From Acholeplasma sp. CAG:878 (GTDB lineage Bacteria > Bacillota_I > Bacilli_A > RF39 > UBA660): a stretch of 52,231 nt of DNA. Location: positions 77,239 through 129,469 of the forward strand of contig HF989914.1 of assembly GCA_000432255.1 (NCBI GenBank), written 5' to 3'. The notes below the pieces were generated by a model. That model did not search any database and was not told the origin of the DNA. It saw only the letters and a program-made list of their open reading frames with translations. The translations under genes were made by a program, and so were the position numbers. Positions 1 through 6,700 of this stretch are shown here, in pieces. How positions within the stretch are numbered: position 1 is the first letter of the stretch; every line of letters starts with the position of its first letter.

Positions 1-578
1 CCAGTATTTTCAAAAATTGGATATTTTTTTCCTTCTTTGCTAAGATAATATTTACTTTTAGAATCCAAATTGAATGTTTTTAAGTAATTAGAAATAAGTG
101 GTCTTTTTGATACAAACATCGGCAAATAACCAAACAAAGTTACCATTGTAAGTAGGTTTACATTGCTCATCTTTTTCATTTCTTCTAAAGTAATATCATT
201 ACTTATCCATACACCTTCTACATAATTAGCCCAAAATAAAGCTGTTTTACTATTAGTTGTATGATGGCATTGATTCCAAATTAAATCATATTTTAAATTT
301 AATTCTTCTTTTAAGTTAGGTATTGCCAAATCATAAAATATAACACCTTTTATATTAATTTTGTTTAATTCCAATAATACTTTTTTTAAATAATCAAGTT
401 CTTTATTAGATATATTTTTATTTATTGAAACAAATACTTCTTTATCATTTATATTTTTTATTTCACTAACGTCTAATTCTAATACACCAACACTTAAATC
501 TTTTATACCAACTATAACTCCATCACTTTTAATTTCAAGTTGTTTTTGATTACTTGGCATAATTAATATTTTACTCAT
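1..578 (-). CDS. U32-family protein (TrhP/YrrN-like), 3' part missing
   Basis: The reading frame is open from an ATG at 576-578 to the window edge (192 codons seen; C-terminus outside). It starts MSKILIMPSN and carries the segment LWMVxLFGYLPMF-like 'TMVTLFGYLPMFVSKRPL', which matches the conserved strand before the Cys-rich region of peptidase U32 proteins. In Bacillus subtilis the U32 pair yrrN/yrrO (trhP1/trhP2) follows yrrM and acts with it in 5-methoxyuridine formation at tRNA position 34. yrrM also lies nearby here, at 4068-4631. The start overlaps the stop of the upstream LRR gene by 8 nt, which suggests translational coupling. The tRNA-hydroxylation role is inferred from family and synteny; proteins of this family were first labelled peptidases or collagenases. 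Confidence 0.7.
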   Translation of the reverse strand, partial: MSKILIMPSNQKQLEIKSDGVIVGIKDLSVGVLELDVSEIKNINDKEVFVSINKNISNKELDYLKKVLLELNKINIKGVIFYDLAIPNLKEELNLKYDLIWNQCHHTTNSKTALFWANYVEGVWISNDITLEEMKKMSNVNLLTMVTLFGYLPMFVSKRPLISNYLKTFNLDSKSKYYLSKEGKKYPIFENT

Positions 579-1383
579 TTGAATCACCAAATACTATTAA
601 GCCTTTCTTTGTAAATTCATTATCAAAATAATCAAATTCTGATAGTTCATTTTTACCTAATATTTTAATTAACCTAATGCTTTTATCTGTTAAATTGTTA
701 TCTTGAATATAATTTATATTACTTAAAATAGTTAATTCAGATATGTTATTACCACTTAAAGCATATTCTTCAATTCTTTTTAACTCTTTATTAAAGGTAA
801 TACTTTCTATTTTTGAATCATTAAATGCATATGAACTTATCGTAGTAACGCCATCAGGTATTTTTATATTTTTGTCTCGTCCACCATAACCAATGATATT
901 TGTTTTATCTATTCCATTATTAGTTCTTTTATAAATAAAAGCATATTTTATTTTTAAATCATTATTATTAAATGCTTTTATTCCAATTTCACTAACATTA
1001 TTACCAACATAAAGACTTCTTATCTCATTATTATTAAAAGCTAAAGCTTTTATTTCAAATACACTATCAGGAACTGATACATATTTTAATTTATTATCCA
1101 TAAAAGAACCAATTCCAATACTTTTTAAATTATTGTTAAATGTAATATTTTCTAAATTTAATCCCTTAAAGGCATAATTTCCTATATTAAAAACCTCTTC
1201 ATTGTTAATTTTCAAAGGTATTATAACATTAGGACCACAAATTGGATTATACGAAATTATTGTATTATTTTCAAACTCAAAACATCCCTCATTTGTTGTA
1301 GTGATTTTATTTTTATCATTAAAATAAAAATACACTAAACTTCCTATTATAATAACTGCAATTACCATTATATATTTTTTCAT
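571..1383 (-). CDS. BspA-like leucine-rich-repeat membrane-anchored protein, 270 aa
   Basis: An N-terminal hydrophobic segment (about residues 4-20) looks like an uncleaved signal anchor, so the repeats should face outside. From about residue 60 the protein repeats the LRR_5/BspA pattern in units of about 22 residues, with the signature 'AFxxNxIxxLxVxxxVxxIxxxAF' (e.g. IGNYAFKG, IGIGSFMDN, IKALAFNNN, IGIKAFNNN). BspA-like repeats are common on surface proteins of gut and oral bacteria, where adhesion roles are known for some members. The start ATG directly abuts the stop of the longer LRR gene upstream, and an SD-like GAAGGTG lies in that gene's last codons. The ligand is unknown. Confidence 0.75.
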   Translation of the reverse strand: MKKYIMVIAVIIIGSLVYFYFNDKNKITTTNEGCFEFENNTIISYNPICGPNVIIPLKINNEEVFNIGNYAFKGLNLENITFNNNLKSIGIGSFMDNKLKYVSVPDSVFEIKALAFNNNEIRSLYVGNNVSEIGIKAFNNNDLKIKYAFIYKRTNNGIDKTNIIGYGGRDKNIKIPDGVTTISSYAFNDSKIESITFNKELKRIEEYALSGNNISELTILSNINYIQDNNLTDKSIRLIKILGKNELSEFDYFDNEFTKKGLIVFGDSNE

Positions 1384-3066
1384 TTATTCACCTTCAAATA
1401 CTATTTTCCCACTATCAAAACTATCAAAATAAATTTCTTTAAAATCTTTCATACTAGTTTTTCCTTGCATAATTACTTTGTTAAATTTATTACCCTTAAA
1501 TGCTCCTTCTTTAATAAACATTGTACTATTAGGAACAATAAGAGAAGTTAAATCATTGTTTAAAAAAGCGTTCTTTCCTATTTCAATAACATTTCTTAAA
1601 TTTACTTTTTTTAATTTGTTATTAGCAAATGCATTAGCATCGATAACCTTTGTATTATTAAGATTAACCCAACCATCTAAATTACTAAATGTAGCACTTA
1701 TCCTTAATACATCACTAGGAATTGTTATAATATTCTTCTCATAACCTCCATAACTTACTAAAGTATTACCATTAACAAAATAAGCGTCATTATTGTTTAA
1801 TAAGTTATTTTTAAATGAGTCTATTCCATAATTTGTACAATTTATATTTATGGTTTCAATTAAGTTATCCATAAATGCTTCTTTATCTATTTTAGTTACA
1901 TCTAAATTTAGAGAAGTTATATAGTTATGTTTAAAAGCTTTTTCTCCTATGTAATCTAATTTACTTTCAAAAGTAATATTATATATTTTGTTATTCATAA
2001 ATGCACTTTCTTTTATTTCTTTTAAATTACTAGGTAAATTTATGGTAGTTATATAATTATTTTTAAATGCACCTTCAAGAATAATCTTACTACTTAAAAT
2101 TGTTAAATTATCTATTTTATTATTCATAAATGCTTCTTTGCCTATTTTTTCTACATTTTCTCCTATTATAACTTCTTCTAAATTATTATCTTTAAATAAA
2201 TAATCTGGTATTTCTTTTAAGTTATTTCCAGTATTAAAAGTTGTAACATTTAAATTATTAAATGTAGCTTCAATTTTTTCTACAAAAGAAGGTATAGTTA
2301 TATTTTTACTATAACCACCATAACTCATTAAAATATTATCATTTATAAAATAAGCATCTTCTTCAGATAATAGATTATTTTTAAATGAATCTATTTCATA
2401 TGTAGCAGATTCTATATCTATGTTTTCAATAAAATTATTCATAAATGCTTTTTCTTTAATTACTGGCTCGCCTTTTATAGTAACGCTTGTAATATTATTA
2501 TTTAAAAATGCTTCTTCTTCAATTGTTTTTACAGAAGAATTTATATAAACACTTGTGATTCCTTTATTATGAAAAGCTCTTTTACCAATATTTATTACAT
2601 CAATGCCATCTATTTTATTAGGTATTATAACATCACTAGAACCACTATAATCAGTAATTGTTTGAGTTTTAGAATCAAAAGTAAAATTATTATTTATATT
2701 GTTATTTATTAAATTAATATTACAATTATCAGTTAAAGAAATTACAATTATTTCATCACTATCTTCTAATTTATAAGCACATTTACTTAAATAATAATTT
2801 TTTAAAGTAAAACTGACTTTGTTTTCTTTTATTTTTATGTAACCATCATTTATTAAAAGGTTGGTAAAATCGTTGTTTTCACTTAAATTTATTTCTAAAT
2901 TTGCATTATGATTTTTTATATATTCTAAGTTTGCTTTGTACTTAACATCTAAACATGCTTTGTAAAATTTGTTTACCCCAAATTTATATATCACGCTAGT
3001 TAAAACTGGAACACATAAAAGTACAACTAAAATTATAAAAATTATTGTTGATATTCTTTTATTCAT
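1384..3066 (-). CDS. BspA-like leucine-rich-repeat surface protein, 560 aa
   Basis: Start chosen at the ATG at 3064-3066, which follows an SD (AGGTGAGG), rather than the longer frame reaching 3111. The N-terminus is MNKRISTIIF followed by a transmembrane segment (about residues 5-25). Residues about 30-130 resemble a PilA-like or small soluble domain without a clear family. The rest is at least 14 BspA/LRR_5 repeats of the type 'IxxxAFxNNxITSVxI'. Two internal blocks are near duplicates: both contain 'IDSFKNNLL' followed by a 'YGGY.KNI.IPS' stretch, so the gene grew by internal duplication. It heads a small unit with the shorter LRR gene and the U32 gene. Surface location and adhesion are inferences. 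Confidence 0.75.
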   Translation of the reverse strand: MNKRISTIIFIILVVLLCVPVLTSVIYKFGVNKFYKACLDVKYKANLEYIKNHNANLEINLSENNDFTNLLINDGYIKIKENKVSFTLKNYYLSKCAYKLEDSDEIIVISLTDNCNINLINNNINNNFTFDSKTQTITDYSGSSDVIIPNKIDGIDVINIGKRAFHNKGITSVYINSSVKTIEEEAFLNNNITSVTIKGEPVIKEKAFMNNFIENIDIESATYEIDSFKNNLLSEEDAYFINDNILMSYGGYSKNITIPSFVEKIEATFNNLNVTTFNTGNNLKEIPDYLFKDNNLEEVIIGENVEKIGKEAFMNNKIDNLTILSSKIILEGAFKNNYITTINLPSNLKEIKESAFMNNKIYNITFESKLDYIGEKAFKHNYITSLNLDVTKIDKEAFMDNLIETININCTNYGIDSFKNNLLNNNDAYFVNGNTLVSYGGYEKNIITIPSDVLRISATFSNLDGWVNLNNTKVIDANAFANNKLKKVNLRNVIEIGKNAFLNNDLTSLIVPNSTMFIKEGAFKGNKFNKVIMQGKTSMKDFKEIYFDSFDSGKIVFEGE

Positions 3067-3082
3067 AACCTCACCTTGTTTA

Positions 3083-3111
3083 AGTATAATATAAAATAGT
3101 ATTTTTAGCAA
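3083..3111 (-). promoter_or_regulatory. Predicted sigma-A promoter of the LRR-U32 unit
   Basis: On the minus strand TTGCTA (3106-3111), a 17-nt spacer and TATACT (3083-3088) lie just upstream of the 560-aa LRR gene's SD. The pattern fits a housekeeping promoter; no experimental support. Confidence 0.6.
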
Positions 3112-3138
3112 GAAAAAATCATAAATTACTTTATGATT
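3112..3138 (-). terminator. Intrinsic terminator after yqeY
   Basis: A 9-bp perfect stem AATCATAAA / TTTATGATT with a 4-nt loop overlaps the yqeY stop codon and is followed on the minus strand by TTTTC. It separates yqeY from the LRR promoter. Confidence 0.65.
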
Positions 3139-3566
3139 TAAAATCTTTCTTTTACAAGTTTACTTACTAATCCCATATCAGCTTTTCCTTTTAGATTAGA
3201 TAAAGCTTGCATAATTTTACCCATTTCATTGCTTGCTGGTTTTAGTTCTTCAAAAACTTTGTCAATTTCAGCTTTTATTTCTTCTTCACTTAATTGTTTT
3301 GGCATATATACATTTAGCATATTAATTTCCTCATTAGTTTTTTCAATTAAGTCATTACGACCACCTTTTTCAAATTCAACAATTGATTCTTTTCTTGTCT
3401 TTATTTGTTTTCCAATAATCGCAATAACTTCATCATCACTAAGTTCATGTTTTACTTTGATTTCTTCCATTTGAATAGCGCCTTTTACCATTCTTAAAAC
3501 ACTTAATAGTTCCTTATTTTGTTCTTTCATGGCTGCTTTTAAATCATTAGTTAATCTTTCTTTCAT
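3138..3566 (-). CDS. yqeY: GatB/YqeY domain protein YqeY
   Basis: The 142-aa protein is a full-length stand-alone YqeY domain, related to the C-terminal helical domain of GatB and to the tRNA-binding tail domain of some GlnRS enzymes. Diagnostic segments are 'DLKAAMKEQNKELLSVLRM' near the N-terminus, 'MPKQLSEEEI' in the middle and 'GKIMQALSNLKGKADMGLV' near the C-terminus. It follows rpsU, the usual order in Firmicutes (rpsU-yqeY). A role in tRNA-dependent amidation or tRNA binding is suggested by the family but not established for the free-standing protein. Confidence 0.9.
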   Translation of the reverse strand: MKERLTNDLKAAMKEQNKELLSVLRMVKGAIQMEEIKVKHELSDDEVIAIIGKQIKTRKESIVEFEKGGRNDLIEKTNEEINMLNVYMPKQLSEEEIKAEIDKVFEELKPASNEMGKIMQALSNLKGKADMGLVSKLVKERF

Positions 3567-3582
3567 TAAAATTCACCCTTTC

Positions 3583-3608
3583 TTAAAATAAAAAGCCTAA
3601 ATGGCTTA
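3583..3608 (-). terminator. Hairpin terminator/attenuator between rpsU and yqeY
   Basis: The minus strand reads AAGCC-ATTTA-GGCTT then TTTATTTT; the stem overlaps the rpsU stop codon. The short stem may only reduce read-through, because the yqeY start follows closely. Confidence 0.5.
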
Positions 3609-3797
3609 ATTATAGTTTCTCTCACGACGACGAGAATTTTTAATTCCTTCTTTTTTTGCGATACGACGTTTCTCGCCAGGTTTACTATAGTGTTCGCGTT
3701 TTCTAACTTCTTTAAGGAGGCCATCTTTAACATTTCTTTGTTTAAAGGTTTTTAATGCATTATCTACATTACCATTTCTTACTATAACCTTACTCAT
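3606..3797 (-). CDS. rpsU: 30S ribosomal protein S21
   Basis: The 63-aa product begins MSKVIVRNGN and has the basic tail 'REHYSKPGEKRRIAKKEG' typical of bS21, a small subunit protein near the anti-SD end of 16S rRNA. A strong SD (GGAAGGAGGG) precedes the ATG, and a good promoter sits 31 nt further upstream. It is followed by yqeY as in other Firmicutes. Confidence 0.97.
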   Translation of the reverse strand: MSKVIVRNGNVDNALKTFKQRNVKDGLLKEVRKREHYSKPGEKRRIAKKEGIKNSRRRERNYN

Positions 3798-3827
3798 TGA
3801 TAAATCCCTCCTTCCATATCAATTAGG

Positions 3828-3856
3828 ATTATAACATAAAATTAATTTTTAAACAA
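3828..3856 (-). promoter_or_regulatory. rpsU promoter
   Basis: Minus-strand TTGTTT (3851-3856), 17-nt spacer, TATAAT (3828-3833), placed about 30 nt before the rpsU ATG. The rest of the 270-nt gap between rpsU and yrrM holds a perfect 7-bp inverted repeat (GAAAACA/TGTTTTC, 3887-3903) of unknown role, 30-75 nt upstream of the promoter, and no gene that I can see. Confidence 0.65.
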
Positions 3857-4040
3857 TACTTTTGTTGAAAAATATGTAAAACTTTTGAAAACACAATGTT
3901 TTCATACTAATTCATAAACTCTTGCAAGTATTTTTTGTTCTTATTCTTTCTCTTAACTATCAAATTGATAAATTATTACAACTGGTAATTTCTATATTGT
4001 AATAGCTAATATAAACATTTTTTAAATTATAAAAACATTT

Positions 4041-4062
4041 AAAAAAGAAGATTTTCATCTTC
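4041..4062 (-). terminator. Intrinsic terminator after yrrM
   Basis: Minus-strand GAAGAT-GAAA-ATCTTC followed by TTTTTT: a stable GNRA-type tetraloop hairpin with a T-tract, 5 nt past the yrrM stop. It closes the ireB-yrrM operon. Confidence 0.8.
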
Positions 4063-4067
4063 CATTT

Positions 4068-4631
4068 TTAAATTATTTTTTTACTAACAGCAATTCCATC
4101 ACCGATTTGATAAAATTTTGTTTCAAATTCTTTATTATTTTTCAAAAACTCAATATAATTTTCTATTTTACGAACTAATCCTCTTAAATTACGACTTTTA
4201 ATGTCACTACTTGTTCCAACTAATCCATGAAATGATAAATTATCAGTAATTATATATTTAGTATTATTAGCTACTTTTTCAAAAAATTTTGTATTTTGAG
4301 CTTTAGCCGCATCTATAAAAACTAAATCATAATTTTTAGAAACTTCAAAATTAAATACATCATCATTAATAATTGTAATTTGTTTTTCTAAATTAAATTT
4401 ATTAATATTAGATACCGCTAAACTATATCTAAAAGTATCTCTTTCTATAGTAGTTATTTCTATATCATTACTAATTAAAGCCATATTGATTGCTGAATAT
4501 CCAATTGCTGAACCAAATTCTAATATATTTTTAATATTATTTTCTTTAATAAAATTGATTAAAAACTTAATTCCTTCTTCTTGCATAATTGGAACATCAA
4601 ATTCTAAAGCTTGGTTTAAAATTTCATCCAT
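4068..4631 (-). CDS. trmR: O-methyltransferase YrrM/TrmR
   Basis: SAM-dependent class I methyltransferase of the YrrM/caffeoyl-CoA OMT-like family (187 aa from the ATG at 4629-4631, which overlaps the mltG stop as TAATG; an upstream TTG at 4637 is a weaker start). Motif I is 'NILEFGSAIGYSAINMA', followed by the acidic 'ITTIERD' and by 'DLVFIDAAKAQ', a metal-binding Asp motif of this family. In B. subtilis TrmR methylates 5-hydroxyuridine 34 of tRNAs to 5-methoxyuridine; the hydroxyl group is added by U32-family TrhP proteins. A U32 gene follows downstream beyond a 3.5-kb insertion of other genes, which supports the same pathway here. Last gene of the ireB operon. Confidence 0.85.
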   Translation of the reverse strand: MDEILNQALEFDVPIMQEEGIKFLINFIKENNIKNILEFGSAIGYSAINMALISNDIEITTIERDTFRYSLAVSNINKFNLEKQITIINDDVFNFEVSKNYDLVFIDAAKAQNTKFFEKVANNTKYIITDNLSFHGLVGTSSDIKSRNLRGLVRKIENYIEFLKNNKEFETKFYQIGDGIAVSKKII

Positions 4632-5683
4632 TAACAACTGCGTCCTAAGTACTTAACACATTTTTGTCTGTGTTCAGAGTAAGTTTTTGAATAATATGTT
4701 TTTTTAGAATCTTTGTCATTAACGTTTGCTAAAAAGTAATAATAATCGTGTTTAGTCGGTCTTAATACTGCTTCAATTGAAAGTTCTCCTGGCATATTTC
4801 CAGGACCTATTGGAAGTCCTTCATAAAAGTATGTATTATAAGGTGAATCTGTTTGTAAATCTTTATAATTATACGATAGTTTCCATTCATTAATAGCGTA
4901 TCCTACAGTCGCACAACTTTGTAGTTTCATACTCTTATCAAGTCTATTTATAAACACACCAGCAATCATTGGTCTATCACTATCTAATATTGCTTCGTGT
5001 TCAACTATAGAAGCAAGAGTTAAAATTTCATGAACATTAAATTTGCTATTAGAAATTTCTTCTTTGTATTTTGATAAAACTTCATCCATTTTGTCTAACA
5101 TCTTATAAGTTATATCTTCGATTTTACTTTCTTTTAAAATAGAATAGGTATCAGGAAAAAAATAACCTTCTAAACTATATCTTATTCCTTCTTTTTTAAT
5201 AACATCAGTTAAAAACCAATATTTATCAATCAAACTATTTAATACTTCCTCATTTTGCCAATATAACAGTATATCTTCTTTTGACATATTAATTTTAGAA
5301 GATATGATTTCAGCGACTTCTTCAATATGTTTTCCTTCAGGAATAGTTATTGTAATTTCTTCTGATTTGACATTACCTTCTAATGTATCAACTATTTCTT
5401 TAACATTCATATTTCGATTTAAAGTATAAATACCTGCTTTTAAGTTGTCTGGTTTAAATATTTTAATATAAATTTTGTAAAAAGATTCTGACCTAATTAG
5501 ATTGTTTTCTTTCAATAGGTTAGATATACTTAAATAAGTACTTTCTTTTGGAATAGTAATTTTAACTTCAAAGGAATCTTTGCTTACACTACTAGTTCCT
5601 ATTTTATAACTTCCACAAGTTAATATGATTAAAACAACCAAAAATATAATTACAAATTTATAAATATTACAATACTTCTTCAT
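4631..5683 (-). CDS. mltG: Endolytic murein transglycosylase MltG
   Basis: A 350-aa membrane-anchored YceG/MltG protein. One transmembrane helix (about residues 8-23) is followed by a LysM-like subdomain ('FEVKITIPKESTYLSIS') and the catalytic domain with 'LASIVEHEA' (residues 223-231); E228 aligns with the catalytic Glu of E. coli MltG. The C-terminal 'TDSPYNTYFYEGLPIGPGN' and 'VLRPTKHDYYYFLA' segments are family hallmarks. The enzyme cuts nascent glycan strands and so sets their length, working near class A PBPs and SEDS proteins. It sits between yrzB and yrrM as in B. subtilis (yrrL). Confidence 0.95.
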   Translation of the reverse strand: MKKYCNIYKFVIIFLVVLIILTCGSYKIGTSSVSKDSFEVKITIPKESTYLSISNLLKENNLIRSESFYKIYIKIFKPDNLKAGIYTLNRNMNVKEIVDTLEGNVKSEEITITIPEGKHIEEVAEIISSKINMSKEDILLYWQNEEVLNSLIDKYWFLTDVIKKEGIRYSLEGYFFPDTYSILKESKIEDITYKMLDKMDEVLSKYKEEISNSKFNVHEILTLASIVEHEAILDSDRPMIAGVFINRLDKSMKLQSCATVGYAINEWKLSYNYKDLQTDSPYNTYFYEGLPIGPGNMPGELSIEAVLRPTKHDYYYFLANVNDKDSKKTYYSKTYSEHRQKCVKYLGRSC

Positions 5684-5700
5684 AATTTAAAAAGAGCAAA

Positions 5701-5994
5701 TTATTGCTCTTGTCCTTCCATATTAGATTTTACTTCTTTTTGTAATTCATCTAAAATAGTTTCAATAATTTTCCATTCTTTTTCAGTTTCAATAGCAGTT
5801 AACTTTAAGTTTTCTTCATCTGGATTATATATTGAGGCATATACTTTTGTGTTTCCTAAATCATCTGTTGTATTGTCGGTATAAACAATATAATTTTTAC
5901 CTGTCTCATCAGACTCAAATGTAAATAATACTTCACATTCAATTTCATTTCCTTTTTCATCAATTACTTTAAAACTCATTTTTTCATTACTCAT
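5701..5994 (-). CDS. yrzB: DUF1292 protein (YrzB-like)
   Basis: A 97-aa acidic protein with the DUF1292 core 'VIDEKGNEIECEVLFTFES...YIVYTDN', predicted mostly beta. It overlaps the ruvX stop region by 8 nt and precedes mltG, which reproduces the B. subtilis yrzL-yrrK-yrzB order. No biochemical function is established for the family; the constant neighbourhood suggests a cell-wall or nucleic-acid housekeeping role. Confidence 0.88.
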   Translation of the reverse strand: MSNEKMSFKVIDEKGNEIECEVLFTFESDETGKNYIVYTDNTTDDLGNTKVYASIYNPDEENLKLTAIETEKEWKIIETILDELQKEVKSNMEGQEQ

Positions 5995-6406
5995 TTTTAT
6001 CTCTCCTATCTAAATAAGTTTGTAATATAATTGTAGCTGCTAAACTATCAATTTTTTGCTTTCTTTTTTTTCTTGAGATATCTGCTTCTAACATATAATT
6101 AGTAGCTTCAACTGTTGTTAGGCGTTCATCTTGTAAAATAACTTCTAATTTAAATATTTGTTCTAAGTTTTTTTTAAATTCTTCTACTAATAGTGCTTTA
6201 GGTCCAATTGTATTATTCATGTTCTTAGGGTAACCTAAAATCATTTTAGTTATATCAAATTCTTCGATTACTTTTTTTAGTTCGGCATATAATTCTTCAT
6301 ATTCATTATATCTAATTGTTTTATAACTACTAGCAATTGTAAGTGTTTTATCACTAATTGATAAACCTAATGTTTTAGTACCTAAATCTAATCCTAAGTA
6401 ACGCAT
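5987..6406 (-). CDS. ruvX: RuvX/YqgF pre-16S rRNA nuclease-like protein
   Basis: The 139-aa RNase H-fold protein has the family's acidic sites: 'LGLDLGTKTLGLSIS' (first Asp, residue 6), 'ILGYPKNMNNTIG' and 'QDERLTTVEA', plus a final 'KIDSLAATIILQTYLD'. YqgF is needed for 16S rRNA 5'-end maturation in E. coli and has been called a putative Holliday junction resolvase. The ATG directly follows the ireB stop (TAAATG), so translation is coupled. Confidence 0.93.
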   Translation of the reverse strand: MRYLGLDLGTKTLGLSISDKTLTIASSYKTIRYNEYEELYAELKKVIEEFDITKMILGYPKNMNNTIGPKALLVEEFKKNLEQIFKLEVILQDERLTTVEATNYMLEADISRKKRKQKIDSLAATIILQTYLDRRDKNE

Positions 6407-6649
6407 TTATTTAATAAAACTATCAACTAAAACTTCTAAAATTTTAGTTCTTTCAAATTTTGTTATTTTACTTCTTGCTTCTTTATGACTTGATATGTAT
6501 CCTGGATCTCCACTCATTAAGTAACCTACAATTTGGTTTTTAGCATTATATCCTTTTTCTTCTAATATTTCGGCTACCTCTTTAATAGTTTGACCTATTA
6601 AAGCGTTTTTAATTTCATCACCATCATAAATTCTTGTTTCATCCATCAT
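6407..6649 (-). CDS. ireB: IreB-family regulatory phosphoprotein (DUF965)
   Basis: An 80-aa protein from the ATG at 6647-6649 (SD GGAAGGTG 5 nt upstream), preferred over an upstream frame start. The segment 'LEEKGYNAKNQIVGYLMSGDPGYISSHKEAR' is the DUF965 signature (quoted in pieces: GYNAKNQIVGYL, SGDPGYISSHK). In Enterococcus faecalis IreB is a substrate of the PASTA kinase IreK and lowers cephalosporin resistance; Thr in the N-terminal 'DETRIY' is a candidate phospho-site. It heads the operon with ruvX and mltG and lies next to a PASTA-domain PBP, all cell-envelope functions. Confidence 0.9.
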   Translation of the reverse strand: MMDETRIYDGDEIKNALIGQTIKEVAEILEEKGYNAKNQIVGYLMSGDPGYISSHKEARSKITKFERTKILEVLVDSFIK

Positions 6650-6666
6650 AAACACCTTCCATTTTA

Positions 6667-6695
6667 ATTTTATCATTTATTAATTTTTTTAGCAA
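6667..6695 (-). promoter_or_regulatory. Promoter of the ireB-ruvX-yrzB-mltG-trmR operon
   Basis: Minus-strand TTGCTA (6690-6695), 17-nt spacer, TAAAAT (6667-6672), ending 18 nt before the ireB ATG. No terminator is visible between the PBP gene and this point, so read-through from the dcw cluster is also possible. Confidence 0.6.
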
Positions 6696-6700
6696 TATAT

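Noticed and set aside
1478..1744. Plus-strand open frames inside the LRR genes and other minus-strand genes
   Set aside because: They are antisense shadows of repeat-rich AT-rich coding sequence, without SDs or recognisable products.
3887..3903. Perfect 7-bp palindrome upstream of rpsU as an operator
   Set aside because: AT-rich and with only a 3-nt centre, it lies 30-75 nt upstream of the promoter and no regulator can be linked to it.
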